Positions 9,964 through 21,239 of a DNA stretch of 64,000 nucleotides are shown here, piece after piece. The notes beneath the pieces are model-generated. The model did no database searches and was not told the origin of the DNA. It saw only the letters and a list, made by a program, of their open reading frames with translations. The translations under genes and the position numbers were made by a program. Every line of letters begins with the position of its first letter. Position 1 is the first letter of the stretch. Source of the DNA: Pseudisothecium myosuroides (lineage: Eukaryota > Streptophyta > Bryopsida > Hypnales > Lembophyllaceae); assembly GCA_951799445.1 (NCBI GenBank), contig OX637295.1, forward strand, positions 25,544,001 through 25,608,000, read 5' to 3'.

Positions 9964-12484
9964 TACTAATGGTCGAATAATCATCATGGCCAATCGAGTG
10001 AAAAGTATGGGAATAAATGGCAATTAGTCTGAATCAATTCAACTAGTAATCATTACAAATCGTGAAAACAAAATTGACCTATAACCGTGGCGGCTTGTGT
10101 CAGTCTATTCGACTATAGTAATCCTGATGCAAAACGTCAAATTGCCTCTTTTTAACGTCAATTTATCAAGGTCTTCTCTCGATTGAAGCGCAGGGCTATT
10201 TGCAAACGAGAGAGTTCCCATTTGTGAGCATTCAGAGTCTATTTGCGTATACATTGTAGCTGTTTACGAGAGTCTTCAGCCTCGGGAGCGAACAAATTGA
10301 CGAAAAATTTGGTGCAATTCGACTGAGGTATGAGCACTCACAAATTTTCTCTTTCTTGCTGTGAATTAGTTGAACGCGTTGGATGTTTCTTTTAAAAGAT
10401 AAACCTAAGGCAAGTAGACGGAGAGAGAGAGAAAATAATGAGCGGATTCTTGGTCGAATAGGATAAGAAATTACAAATTTAAGTCTTGCAAATGAGCGTG
10501 ATGAATTGATAATCGAAATTTTGAGTAACCCTAGTGAGAATCGGTTGTGCTGATCGATTAGGGCGTGTTAAACTATCAAATTGCAAAGAAATACTCATGT
10601 TTTGTGAAAAATTTGCCAGAGAAAAGTGTCAAATTGTCTTCGGAGAAGGAGGGCAAATCGGCGACACACGTAGGTATGCGAGCAAGTCAAATTGCTAACA
10701 ATGTGAGAATGTGGCAGGTCAAATTGACAACAATCGGAAAGAATGCCAAGAAACTGAGTCGAATAGATAGGAGTGACTTCTTTTTGTTGTTTAAAATTTG
10801 AACTTGAAGAAGCAGTGATGTGCAAAGTAATTTGCCAGAGCGTTTGTCAATTTCTTGATAGCGGTCAAATTCTAGATGCAATTACTGACCAAATTTTCTC
10901 ACATAGATGTGTACAGACACTGCACTGGAGAGGACGTCTAATTGAAGCAAGAAGAAGCCATTTGACGGACAAATTTGTCACAGAGAGAGGTGAATCTTAC
11001 AAGCAAATAGACTGGATTAGGTTGTCAATTTTCCATTGTTAAAATTGTTCAATCCATTTGTTGATCGCAAGGAATATATTGTCAAATTGCGAGTTGTGAG
11101 AACATGATAAGAACTTGAGTGTTTTATGATCAAAATTGCTCCAAGTCTAATTGATACAATCCGAGAGATGGCAAGGCCGGTCTAATAGTCTGATATCTCG
11201 TAAGCGGTAAGTAAGAGAACATGATAAATGCAAGAGAGAAAATTGCAAATTAAGTCTTCTTTTACTCCAGAAACATGATAAAACCAGACAACTCATCAAG
11301 AAAATAGGATTCACCAGTTTTTCAGTCGAATTGATTAAGAGTCCGAGGAAGTTGAGTCTAAAAATTCCTTTCTTGGACTGACCTGTTCTCTTTCTTGATT
11401 CTTTCAGTATTCCAGGGAAGAGTCTACTGCCAACCTGAGATATCTTTTTCTTCAGTCTATTTACGGAGAGCGATTGGTGAGTAACTGACGGAGTCTAATT
11501 GACGGACTACCATAAAAGGTGTGTAGCAAATTGCCGAGAGCCCTTTTTTGTCAAGTCACAAAGAAGTTTGTATTTTTTGAAAGAAAACCTCAATTAAGAA
11601 TCCTCAATTTCAATAATTGTCCAGAAAAATGAGTCAAGTCTTCACAATAAGAGCAGATTTAGGAGTTAATTTACAAAATTTACGAGTAAAGTTGTGAATC
11701 ATGCCTTTAAATGCTGTTAAACTGTGAAAGAGAGAACATGATAAATCCTTGAGTGAATCGACCCCTCTTTGGAAATCAATTAAGCCAGTCAAGTTGGTTA
11801 ACGTCCAAATTACCGAGAGAATTGAGGAGGAAGTTAATCAAATTGACTAAGAGTGTTATGAGAAAAGAAAAGAATGGAAATAGAAACTTGACTATGAGAA
11901 TTTTAATTTCAATCAATTCCGTGAGGGAAAAATAAAAGAGAACATGATAACAAATGAGTGACTTTGCAAAATGAGAGAAGAACAAATAAGAATACCTTAC
12001 CTTTCTTTGTCAAATTCCCAGCTAAGTTTTTCCAAGTCAATTTGCCGAGCAAAAGAAAGGAAAACTGTAGAAAGTGACTGGAATAAGGAAGCTGAGAGAA
12101 AATGAGCAACGCTGTAAGGAAATGACTGTGTGAGGATCTTAAAAGAATCAAGTCTAATTGTCTATACAGTCCAGACTAAATAAAACATGATAAAGAACTA
12201 AACACAAGTCTAATTAATTAAAAGCAAGAAGTTGTAAGAAAGGAAGCAGACTGTTATACTGTACTAGAAGCCTGAGGGAGCTATATAGACGCAATTTAGG
12301 TCAAATCGAGAGATTGTGAGGTCTAATTGCTGAGAGCTGAATACTTCTGATTTTTGTTGAAGTCAATTAGAGCACACATTTCTTGGTCTATTGATTAAGT
12401 CTATTAGCCGAGAAAGAAGTCACTGTTCCAGGTAACAACTACAGAAAATTCGTCTAATAGATAGAAATTGACAGATAAACAACC
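9964..12484. other. Non-coding, motif-rich leader of the second retroelement-like block
   Basis: There is no open frame with protein character. The stretch has dense copies of GTC(A/T)AATTG-type motifs (for example 10136, 10628, 10686, 10718, 11081, 11493) and six copies of AACATGATAA between 11101 and 12193. It may be the remainder of the gypsy 3' LTR plus the long leader of the frame that starts at 12485. I cannot place a boundary between those two. Confidence 0.5.
11101..12193 (+). repeat. Six dispersed copies of AACATGATAA
   Basis: Exact ten-base copies start at 11101, 11218, 11272, 11735, 11941 and 12184. Most are preceded by GAG or AGAG. Spacing is irregular (about 50-460 bp), so this is not a tandem array. 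Confidence 0.85.
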
Positions 12485-15370
12485 ATGAGGGGGAAAATTA
12501 CAAAAAGGAAGACCAAGACGAAGGAGTTGCAAGTCACTTCGGTACCACTGTACCAGATTTCCCCCGACGTGCTGCAGAAGTACCAACGACTGCAAGAGAC
12601 GTTGGAGCAGGCTAAACTTTGGGAGTACATCAATTTTTCTTGGCCTGACCCAGACATGGCGCTGGTACGTCAATTCATGGAAGCAAGTAACTATGGTGAA
12701 TTAGACGAAGTCGTGATCAACGGCACCTCAGTGAGTCTCAATCCAGAAGCCATATCCCAAGTGCTGAAGATACCCCTGAGAGGTGTCAAATTGACGGAAC
12801 TTTCATCCTTGACCCCAGTCGATAAGACGGAATTGTTTGGCATCTTGGGAGAGGGAGCCAAGAAATTTGCAGGATGGCCACTTACGACTATCAAGCCCCA
12901 TGAATTGGCAGTTTGGATGGTCTTCCTCAACCAGAGGTTATTCCTGGCACCACAGCCTCAACATGGAGAGGAGGAGGCTATGGTAGCTTGCTTTGCGGCA
13001 TGGCGAGGACGTCAAATTGACTGGAGTGATGTGGTCTATCGAAGGATCAAAGCTGAGTTACGGGCCAAGAAGAATCGGAATCCTCTTAACTTGGTCTCAA
13101 CGACTCTCATATCGGCAATTTGCCTGGCAGAATACCTCACTGCGTCAATTCCCTGAGCTAAACCCATGTCAACTTACCATGTTTAGACGGAGCCTATCTT
13201 TGAACCACCGCCAGCAGAAGTCAAACCGAAGAATTTGATTAAGAAGAATAAGGGCAAGCAAGCGTCAAGTTCCTCACCGTCTACTCCCAGCGGCAAGTCG
13301 GCAGTAACTGAACCAGAAGCGAGAGTACAAACTTTGGACGTGCGATTTAAGGTCCTGTAGGAGGAGCATCAAGTTGCCCAGTTGGAGATCCAAACAAGGA
13401 AGGTAGCAGATACAAACCTCCAAGCACAATTACGTCAAATCAAAGCCGAGAGGGATGCTTTGGCGAAATCTCACCGGAGTATGCAGGAGGAAGCTTCTAA
13501 ACAGAAGCAGGAGTACGTCAAATTGATGCGCTCCGTTGACGAGGGCCAGAAGAAAATGACGGCATTACGCGAAGCTGCCAGCATTCACAGGAAAGACAAG
13601 GCCAAGATGAAGGTCGAATTTGACAAGCTTCAGGATGCCCACCTTTTAGCCCTGGCTCGTTTAGATCATCAAGACGATGGAGAAGCGACCATGTCAGAAA
13701 TTCCGGTTCCCCAGCCTGATCCCGAGAAGGTCAAATTGCTGGAGGCTGACATCCGAGTTCTGATTGAGTCTAATGACGAGTTGCAAGAGGAGAAAGAGCA
13801 GACCATCCAAACGCTTCAGTTCTTCCAGAGGAAGATGTGGCGACACCAGGGCGAATCTCCTCCAACTTTTTCTTTATTCAGGGGATATGAGGTGCAGAGC
13901 AGCGTTTGTCTAAGTATTCTCCAAATTGAGAGAGGCCACACGATGACCCGAGATCAATTTGACGAAGCCTGGGAGTTAGCTGCCCAATTCGACAACATGC
14001 AGAATTTACTTTGCAAAATGTTGGTGCGAGCGGATCTCCAGCTTGAAGATTGGATTGTATTGTTTTACCCAATTGCCGATTTGGCAGCCAGGGCGTTATT
14101 TTATTACATGACTCTGGAGAAACAAATACGCCAAAAATGTCAAATTGACTTAAGTTACGAACCACAACGAAGGATCCGCATTGTGGACCACTCCAATCAA
14201 CTTGCTGGAGTAGCAGCTGACGCCGAGTTGAGAAACAAGTGGCGCGTGGAGCTCGTCAAGTTGCAGGATTTTATTAGACCAACAAATCCAGAAAGTGTGG
14301 CAAACATCCATATGGTGTTGTCAAGTTGTTGGGCGAGAGAAGCGGTGGCGCAGCGTGGCGAATTCACTAATAGCCACTACGCCTATGCGGTGCAGACTAC
14401 CTATGAGAGATTGCAGAGGGCAAGTGACAACCTAGCGCGAGGCAATTTGACCATGCCTAATACGAAGCAGAGCGCCCTTGTCAATTTGCCTGCGCGAACG
14501 TATAGACCAGCGAGGTGGCTGCAGATTCAACCACCCGTACAAGGAAGTCCACTCACTCGTCACTATTTGGGGCGATACTATAGTATGTACCAAGATTTTG
14601 GCAGGGAACAGCCAGTACCCACTTGGGAGGCATTACACTAGATGGTGGAGGATTACGGTACGTCGGTCAATGAGGATTATCCATGGGATTTGCAGTATTT
14701 GGAAGAGTCTGCTAATTGGACTTTGGAGCCTCCGACAGTGGTGATCACAAACGGTCAATTCTGCAATTGTCCGAGGAGGCAGCTGTGGAAGCCAACAGCG
14801 GTAATTGACTCAGTCGAATATAATTGGCCAAGGATTCCAGGTCAATGTGACAACTACACAAATTGTGCGAATGCCTACCAAGCCTTCCATGAAACTCATA
14901 TTAATCACACCGACCCAGTTTGTTTCCGGGCAGCTGTTTTCTGCGACTACTTACACTTTATGTGTATCAATCACAAGGTGGTAATTGACGTGAATAACTT
15001 CAATATCCAGCGCCCTGATATCCACATTTTAGTCAAGTTACAGTATTTGGAAACACGGTGGCAGAGAGTCTTGGAGGTTATGGCGATTACCCATTTCCTC
15101 AACGGCCCTCATCTCTCCCTCATCAACGAGTTCACTACGACCAGGTTTAGCGCGGTGACCAATTGATTGAAATTTCAGCGCACTCACAACCTGGCCTTGC
15201 TACAGCGGGACGATGTGGTGAGGAGGAAGTGCGACAAGTCGGAGCAGAAGACACGGAAACGAGGAGAAGAACCGCAACAAGAGACGGCGTTACGATTGAC
15301 GAGCGCGTCAATTCAGCTAAGTGGGGGGCTATGTCGTCTTCATATTTTTCAGCTTTTCTTGTCTATTTGA
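12485..15370 (+). pseudogene. Retroelement-type gag-like/plant-transposon protein with coiled coil, broken by stops
   Basis: One frame starts at an ATG in good context at 12485 and can be followed to 15370, about 960 codons. It is interrupted by stops at 13154 (TGA), 13184, 13358 and 14639 (TAG) and 15164 (TGA). The first 220 codons contain Val-Ser-Leu-Asn-Pro-Glu-Ala-Ile-Ser and a Leu-Lys-Ile-Pro-Leu-Arg-Gly segment. These resemble the 'putative plant transposon protein' domain of plant LTR elements. After a Pro/Ser/Lys-rich linker comes a long charged, heptad-like coiled coil (about 13380-13850), then a globular region without a family I recognise. The absence of a protease or polymerase suggests a non-autonomous element, or an extra ORF located 3' of pol as in Athila/Tat-type elements. 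It is clearly not expressed intact now. Confidence 0.7.
15319..15328 (+). promoter_or_regulatory. Candidate polypurine tract of the second element
   Basis: AAGTGGGGGG lies near the end of the long broken frame and is followed by CTATGTCGTC. A purine run immediately before a TG dinucleotide (here TGTCGTC at 15332) is the typical edge of a 3' LTR. It is a better candidate than the tract at 9877. Confidence 0.5.
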
Positions 15371-17770
15371 CTCTAGAGTGTAAATAGGGTTACTCTTTTG
15401 TCTTGTTTCCACTTGCAAGTCTAATAGATGTGTAAATATTACTCAAGACTTGGAACGGTGGAATTCTCCAGATTTAAAAGAGTCAATTTGCCATGATACG
15501 AAAAGGGTCAAATAGCCTAGGTAGCTCTTCCCGTGAAGAGTTGTCTTGCAGTTTTGGGACTATAAGTCCAAAGGTCGAATTTCATTGTCTTCAGTTCATA
15601 CTAAAGTTGTATGACTCACCTGTAAACTTTGCGCTTATTCTTGAATATATTTTGTGAGCCTTCAATTCGTCAAATTGCCTATTCTGTCTGTGAGCTGTGT
15701 CGATATGCTGGAGTGTGTTTGTCTGCTTGTGCGTGGAGCTGTGGATCGTCTAATCGGCCGAATGAATCGACTGTGTTGGAAAAGAGGAGGAACGAGCTGG
15801 TTTACGGGAAGCTGAATGTGTAAGTTGACCGATTCTTTGTGCATGAATTTTTGCGAGTAATTAAATTGAATGGAATTGATCTGCTTGATGGTCGAGTTAT
15901 GGTCGGTTGTCTATGTATAGTTATCGTCTATTTGACTGAGTTTGTAAAGACTATGGCTAAGTGACTGAGAAAGAATCTCGTCTATTTGATAATGAGCTGC
16001 GATGAGAATTGCCGTGAATACGAATGAAATTAATTGAGAATGAATTGCATCGTAAACTGTGTATCTCCGGTCTACTTGACTGTTTGAGAAATTGTGAAAT
16101 ATATTTAACGTGCTAGAATTGCGAACTGCGAGTCAAATCGACTGACTGGATTATATCAAATACTGATGTTTGTCAATTTGACTGAGAGTAACTTTGTGTG
16201 TGTGAATGACAAGTTACTGGTCTACTTGATGCTGTAATTTAATTGATAAATGTATGTCTAATTGACTGCTTGTTACTGTTGTGTTAATTTGAAGACAATT
16301 GGACTGCATCAAGAATGTTTATACGGTGTAATTGAATTTCAGGCTGTGTCAAATTGACTGTTGTAATAATCTTGGAAATAACCATAAGTGGTTTAAATAT
16401 GGAAGTTGTGAATTCTAATTTGTGTTTGTGAAGTATTTGTGTTAACTCCGGAAGCTCAAGCATCGTCTACTCAACACCGGCAAATTGATAAATTAGCCTG
16501 TTTGTATGATGTCAAATTATAGTTAAATCTTGTGTGCATATGTGATTAATTGTTTAAGTCTAATAGATGATGATGTATGAAGTTGTTGCACTGGTGTGTG
16601 CACAATTATAAATTGACGCATTGTCCCAACTCAACATGGTTAAGTATAATATGGTAAACTGATCCATTGTTAGAGTCTAATTGACAGATAGAATTTGAAT
16701 ATAATTTCAATTATAAGAATTCATTCCAGTCATACTGAAAGTCTACTGCGTTTACAGGGAAACATTGTCAATTTGCCATTGCATCTTGTATGATTGGATC
16801 ATGTTTAATATCTGGCAATTATCTAACGGATGCAAGTTCAATCGAATATGCACATGTCACTGAATTAGTTGACCGGCTGAGAGTTTCTAATCACTTGCTG
16901 AACAGGGTGATACTGCACTGGTCAAATTGACGGACAAATAAGTTTATTTACTGTGAGCATTAGGCCATAGAGTCTAATTGCAATACAAAGTAGTACATAG
17001 AACAAATTGACAAATTCAGATGTGTACAAAATAAATTCTATTTGAAGTTTGCTATTGTGTCAAATCTCATATTGAGCATATTTAGTTGTTGAGATTTGTT
17101 CTTGTGGTTGTTAGTTTGGTCCAATTGCAAATTCTATAGTACTAGTCAAGTCGACCATGTAGCTTGTAGTTGGTAGCAAATTGACTATGCATTAGTGAAT
17201 AGGCCAAATGGTGGCTATAGGTCCCATTTCTCTATGGTTTTGTTCATAAGTTATTAGCAAGTCAATTGACCTACAAGACATTGAGCAACTGGGCTGACGA
17301 CAAGATTGTTCAAAGAAAAAGGGAAGAATTATTCCTTTCCTACAATAATTAAGGAATCTTTGTGAAAATTGCTAGAATAAGGAGAGAAAAAAAAGAGGAT
17401 TGAATTCAATATACTTGCAAGTTATTTATATACTATTATTAAGTGGCTAGAGCATACATTCACAAAGACAAATTGACGTTCCCGGACAATTGACTTGGTA
17501 ATTGATGCGAGCCACACACTAGACAGGACTGGGACGCCATACATTGTGTCTTATATTTAGCATTTGGTTTTGGACTGTGAAAATTGACATTAGGAATATT
17601 TCCTTGGGTTGTTGTCTATAAATCAAACTACAAAACAAAGTAAACAAGTATCCACAATACAAAATAAGTGACTTTAGTCATAAAACATCAGACTTATTGA
17701 CCTTTCCTAGAGGAATTACCCCCCTATATTTATTTGTCTTGGGATTTTGTCGAGTAGGCAAAATCTACAT
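15332..17770. other. Candidate 3' LTR or downstream region of the second element, non-coding
   Basis: Begins TGTCGTC after a polypurine tract and holds no gene-like frame. It has the highest density of the GTC-N5-GAC motif, with ten exact copies between 15361 and 17155. A polyadenylation-like stretch occurs near 15590-15650. The right end is not defined. I did not see a long match to 9964-12484, as a matching pair of LTRs would require, so the other LTR may be outside the window or lost. Confidence 0.35.
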
Positions 17771-17779
17771 TACACATAC

Positions 17780-17844
17780 CAACTCAACGGATTGACCCTC
17801 TAATTGGACAAGGTTGTTGCGGATGATGGTGATGTTGCATTGTA
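17780..17844 (+). repeat. Dispersed repeat, copy 1 of 2
   Basis: A roughly 60-bp segment beginning CAACTCAACGGATTGACC. It recurs almost unchanged at 26515-26575, apart from a 3-base difference and a few substitutions. Both copies contain CTAATTGGACAAGG, related to the motif that fills 10-17.6 kb. Confidence 0.8.
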
Positions 17845-18909
17845 TTTATGTGTGGAAGAAATGAGGTGGATGGTGTCTAGGTTGCAACCACTACTACCAC
17901 AAACTTCTAAAACCTCAACTAAAATTCACAACACTGCTCTCAAGCCTCAGTTCACCAAGCATAATTTGCTTTTTCACAAATCCAAACAGTCGTGTCAAGC
18001 TACAAATGTAAGTCGTTCGTGTGGCAATAAGAAAAGGGTCACCATGATCAAACCACTCTGTCAAGACTGTGAATGGACCTCGATAATCAATTCACTATTT
18101 CAACAATGCCAAAAGGGCGTAGATGGCACTCAGTCTCCAAACACTCAGACTCGGAGGTTGGAGACCGCGATGCCAAGGCCAAAAATAAGCCGCAAATGTC
18201 GTCACTAAGGTAGTTTGTACAAAAACTTGCGACAGAGATTCACTAGTCCCCAGGCATTTGACATTGACATTGCAACTGCATAGCTACCAACTACCTGAAC
18301 CGGAAGAGGCATAAATATTCCAGTGTTCAAAAAACAAAATTCAGAAATACTGGAGAGACCTAAGCCCTAAATCGTACTTGGGTGGCCAGCTGCACAAGAA
18401 CCATATCTGAGTTACAGACAACATTCAACTATCCGCTTCATCGAGAATCTCATGTAACCCATTAACGAAAGACACAAAAGAAACGCTACCATTCTCTTAC
18501 AAACACGTTCTGAAGGCAATAATAACCTGTTCTGCAGAGTACTGACAACATTGAACTACTTGCTTCATTGAGAATCCCATGTACCCCAATAACGAAAAGA
18601 GAGAAAAGAAACGCTACAATTCTCTTACAAACACGTTGTGAAGGCAATAATACAGAATCCTTCGTACTGTTACTAGAATCTAAGGCAGAGAACACTAATG
18701 CAAGTAGGACCCTTCACCTTAACACGCTCCACGGTCCTCAACATGTAAAGACTCATTCACATTTCCAGAGCAAAAATAAAAAATACCTGGAAACTTTCAA
18801 AATGCCTCCGAAGTTGGTTGTCCGAGAACTTGAAAACCTAATTGTGAGCGCAAACAGCTTGCACCAAGGCCAAATGTATGTTGAGGATGGAAGTAGAGAA
18901 CTAACTTAC
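17845..18909. other. Unassigned sequence with a 127-bp tandem duplication
   Basis: The segment around 18421-18540 is repeated, diverged, at 18548-18660. Both copies contain GAGAATC(T/C)CATGTA and CTCTTACAAACACGTT, offset by 127 bases. No gene is recognised. The plus-strand frame at 17804-18208 starts inside the dispersed repeat and has no domain. Confidence 0.6.
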
Positions 18910-19230
18910 CCCCAATTGTGAAACTATGGCAAGAATTCCGAGGTGCTGTCTACGGAAGTGAACGAGCCGCGGCAAGGATTGTTGCGCTAGGGGTTCGGAC
19001 TTCGGAGAGGGCGGGGATTTGGAGGCAGGGGCTATGCTTCATGGCTTTGCCACGCGTCGCCATGCGAGGTTGTGGTAGTCTCCACGCGGCAGGAGCGGAA
19101 GATGGAAGCTGCCACTTGGCGAATTGAGTTCGGTCCCTGCGGGCCGACCGACGGTCGCCTGCGTGTGTCCTGCCGACCGGCGGACGGTTTCTGGAAAGTT
19201 CTTGACATTTTGAAAGGCCCCTGGCGTCTC
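18910..19230 (-). other. GC-rich patch, possible first exon of an unidentified minus-strand gene
   Basis: A CpG-rich block stands out in AT-rich surroundings. On the minus strand it ends in a strong donor, GGG|GTAAGTTAG (exon end 18910). It contains a short frame from an ATG near 19064 that is rich in Ala, Arg, Ser and Pro, like an organelle targeting peptide, but the frame stops after 37 codons. No downstream exon could be recognised. It could equally be an untranslated leader or a chance feature. Confidence 0.25.
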
Positions 19231-19232
19231 TC

Positions 19233-19460
19233 TAAGGTAGACGAACCCAATACAGTACCAACCATTGACCTAATACCACCCAAATGTACGACTTTCATTG
19301 ATTTTAGAATGAGAATCTATAACACTAATACATGCCTTAACTTCACTTATTGTGAAGGTAAGGCATGTACTACCATCATAGATTCTCACTCTAGAATCAA
19401 TGACAGCCCTACGTTTGGGTGGTATTAGGTTAGTGGTTGGTATTGGGTACGTCTACCTTA
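19233..19460. mobile_element. Snapback MITE (228-bp hairpin)
   Basis: The two halves are inverted copies of each other over almost the whole length. The left arm starts TAAGGTAGACG and the right arm ends CGTCTACCTTA. ACCTAATACCACCCAAA pairs with TTTGGGTGGTATTAGGT, and GCCTTAACTTCAC pairs with GTGAAGGTAAGGC at the tip. If TA is the target duplication, the inverted repeat itself starts AGGTAGACG. The family is not recognised. The transcript would fold into a long hairpin. Confidence 0.85.
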
Positions 19461-21239
19461 TACAATCCGTATTTAGCCATGTAACTCTTCAATTGGGGTT
19501 TAATAGATGAAGTTTGATACATTGATATTTACGTACTCTCATAATCATTAATGTACTTTGTATTGAAAAGTATTTGGTCAATGTTTTCCTAATCAAATAC
19601 CACCAAATTCACAATATACTATACAATTGCAAAAGGCTTTTGGGCCCTTCAAAAACATTGTGGATGTTTGACCTCTTGATTCTTGCTTTGGAGTTTTAGA
19701 AGTTCGTTAGAGCATCCCACGGCAACTCGCCAAGTATGGTAGACTCAGTGACTGGACAAGCCACGCCAGCTTCATTGCCCCATAGCAAACACAACAAGGC
19801 CCTAAAAAATGAACAAGCACGACATAATTTGGCTAGTGCACATGCAAATAAGAGTGTCATGCACATGGCACAATATAAGTTCTTTTTGTCCTTGATTGCA
19901 GGTTTCAAGGTACAATTTGAACATTAAATGCCTTTGCCGTGTCGACACTAATGAGGTGGCGCTTTGGAGCCTCGCGAAGACCTGGTTCTTGTGTCCCTAG
20001 CTACATGCAATATGCAACTAATAAGTGTCCTATACAACTATCTTGCGATTGTAGCCCTCTCTATTTGCACCAAGGCTTACTTCATTGTTTTGCGACATTG
20101 TTTTTAGTTGTAAAGTAGTCGTAGAATGAAGTGTTATTTATTGTTTTAGTCGCAGTAGTCGCAAAGCAGTTGTAGAATGAAGTGTAGGATTATAAGGGTT
20201 GTACTTGAGTTCAAATTTAAAATGCATGTGAGCTATTTTCCATCTAATATTCGTCACAGTTGTCAATGTGAAGAAGTCTACACTTTGTGGAATTTAACGT
20301 ATTGATCTACAGTCGCAAAAAACTAGAAAAAGACTAGGAAACAATTGCACTTGTAAAATGACATCAGTGGTTTCCCAATTGTTTTGTAGTTGTATCCTAG
20401 TTATTTCCTAGTTGTTTTGTAGTTGTTTCTCAAGTGTCTTATATCAATTATCCCTTATGTTTGACTTATAAGACTTGTACCATTAGGTTTGACTTATAAG
20501 ACTTGTAAGTTGTTGTACTGTTATGTAATGAATTTTGTTAATAGAATTCTAAGATTTCTTCAATTTGTAGAAGGTGTAGAAATCTAAAAATATTTGAAAT
20601 CCAAGAAATTTTATAACTTGTGAAATTATTATACCATTAAAGTCTATTAAATACCAATATTTTTGAAATCTAAAAGGAAACTAGATTTGAAATCTACAAA
20701 TCATTGAGATTAGAATTTCAAAATCTACAAATTCTACAAATCACAAACAAATTGCAAATGAGTCACAGATGAGTTGCAAACGAGTCGCGACCATGTCACA
20801 CAAGCAAATACCACATCAACAACCACGTCAAAAGAGTTTGACATCAATGAAGTTCCAAGTAGGATGTCAAGTTCTCTGGGGTTTGTGACTACAAATTCAC
20901 ATGCGATTTATCCACTGCAACTGCAGGTCTCCAAATTATCAGGAGTTGCAAATGGATTATACAACTCAAAACCAGTTGCTCTTTGTAGTTGCAAAATCCC
21001 TCATTTTCTTCTAGTGCCAGTATTGCCATGAAGCACAAGCGAGACACAAAGACATGGCTCATTGAGCGCACACACCATATACGGGTTTGGTGTTCTTTTC
21101 TGCCTCCTCTACTGTAGTGGTGCTCTTACCAAGTTAGGTGCAGTGTTATTCTTATTTCCTCAAAGTACTATTGTAGCCCGTTTGTAGAGTTTTGGAAAAC
21201 AATTTTGATATTGCCTATGGGCCTGCTTTGACACCAACT
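19461..21239. other. Unassigned AT-rich sequence
   Basis: Only short open frames without protein character. There are small internal repeats: GTAGAATGAAGTGT occurs twice near 20120-20185, and TAGTTGTTTTGTAGTTG-like units occur near 20380-20430. No gene or defined element is seen. Confidence 0.5.

Larger units (their letters stand above)
10071..17600. repeat. Dispersed 11-bp near-palindrome GTCAAWTTGAC and variants
   Basis: Exact GTC-N5-GAC copies with a mostly AT-rich centre start at 10103, 10718, 11493, 12785, 13011, 14139, 15361, 15926, 16070, 16132, 16172, 16256, 16348, 16675, 16921 and 17145. Dozens more differ at one or two bases, ending for example in GCC, GAT or GTC. GTCAA is the reverse complement of TTGAC, so each copy is a pair of inverted TTGAC cores (the W-box core) around one A/T. 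Copies lie in both coding-like and non-coding parts. They are absent or rare in the gypsy gag-pol and in the piggyBac element. Confidence 0.85.

Noticed and set aside
10071..17600. Reading the repeated GTCAAATTGAC motifs as a CRISPR-like array
   Set aside because: Spacing is irregular, repeats are only 11 bp, copies vary, and the DNA is a plant nuclear locus.
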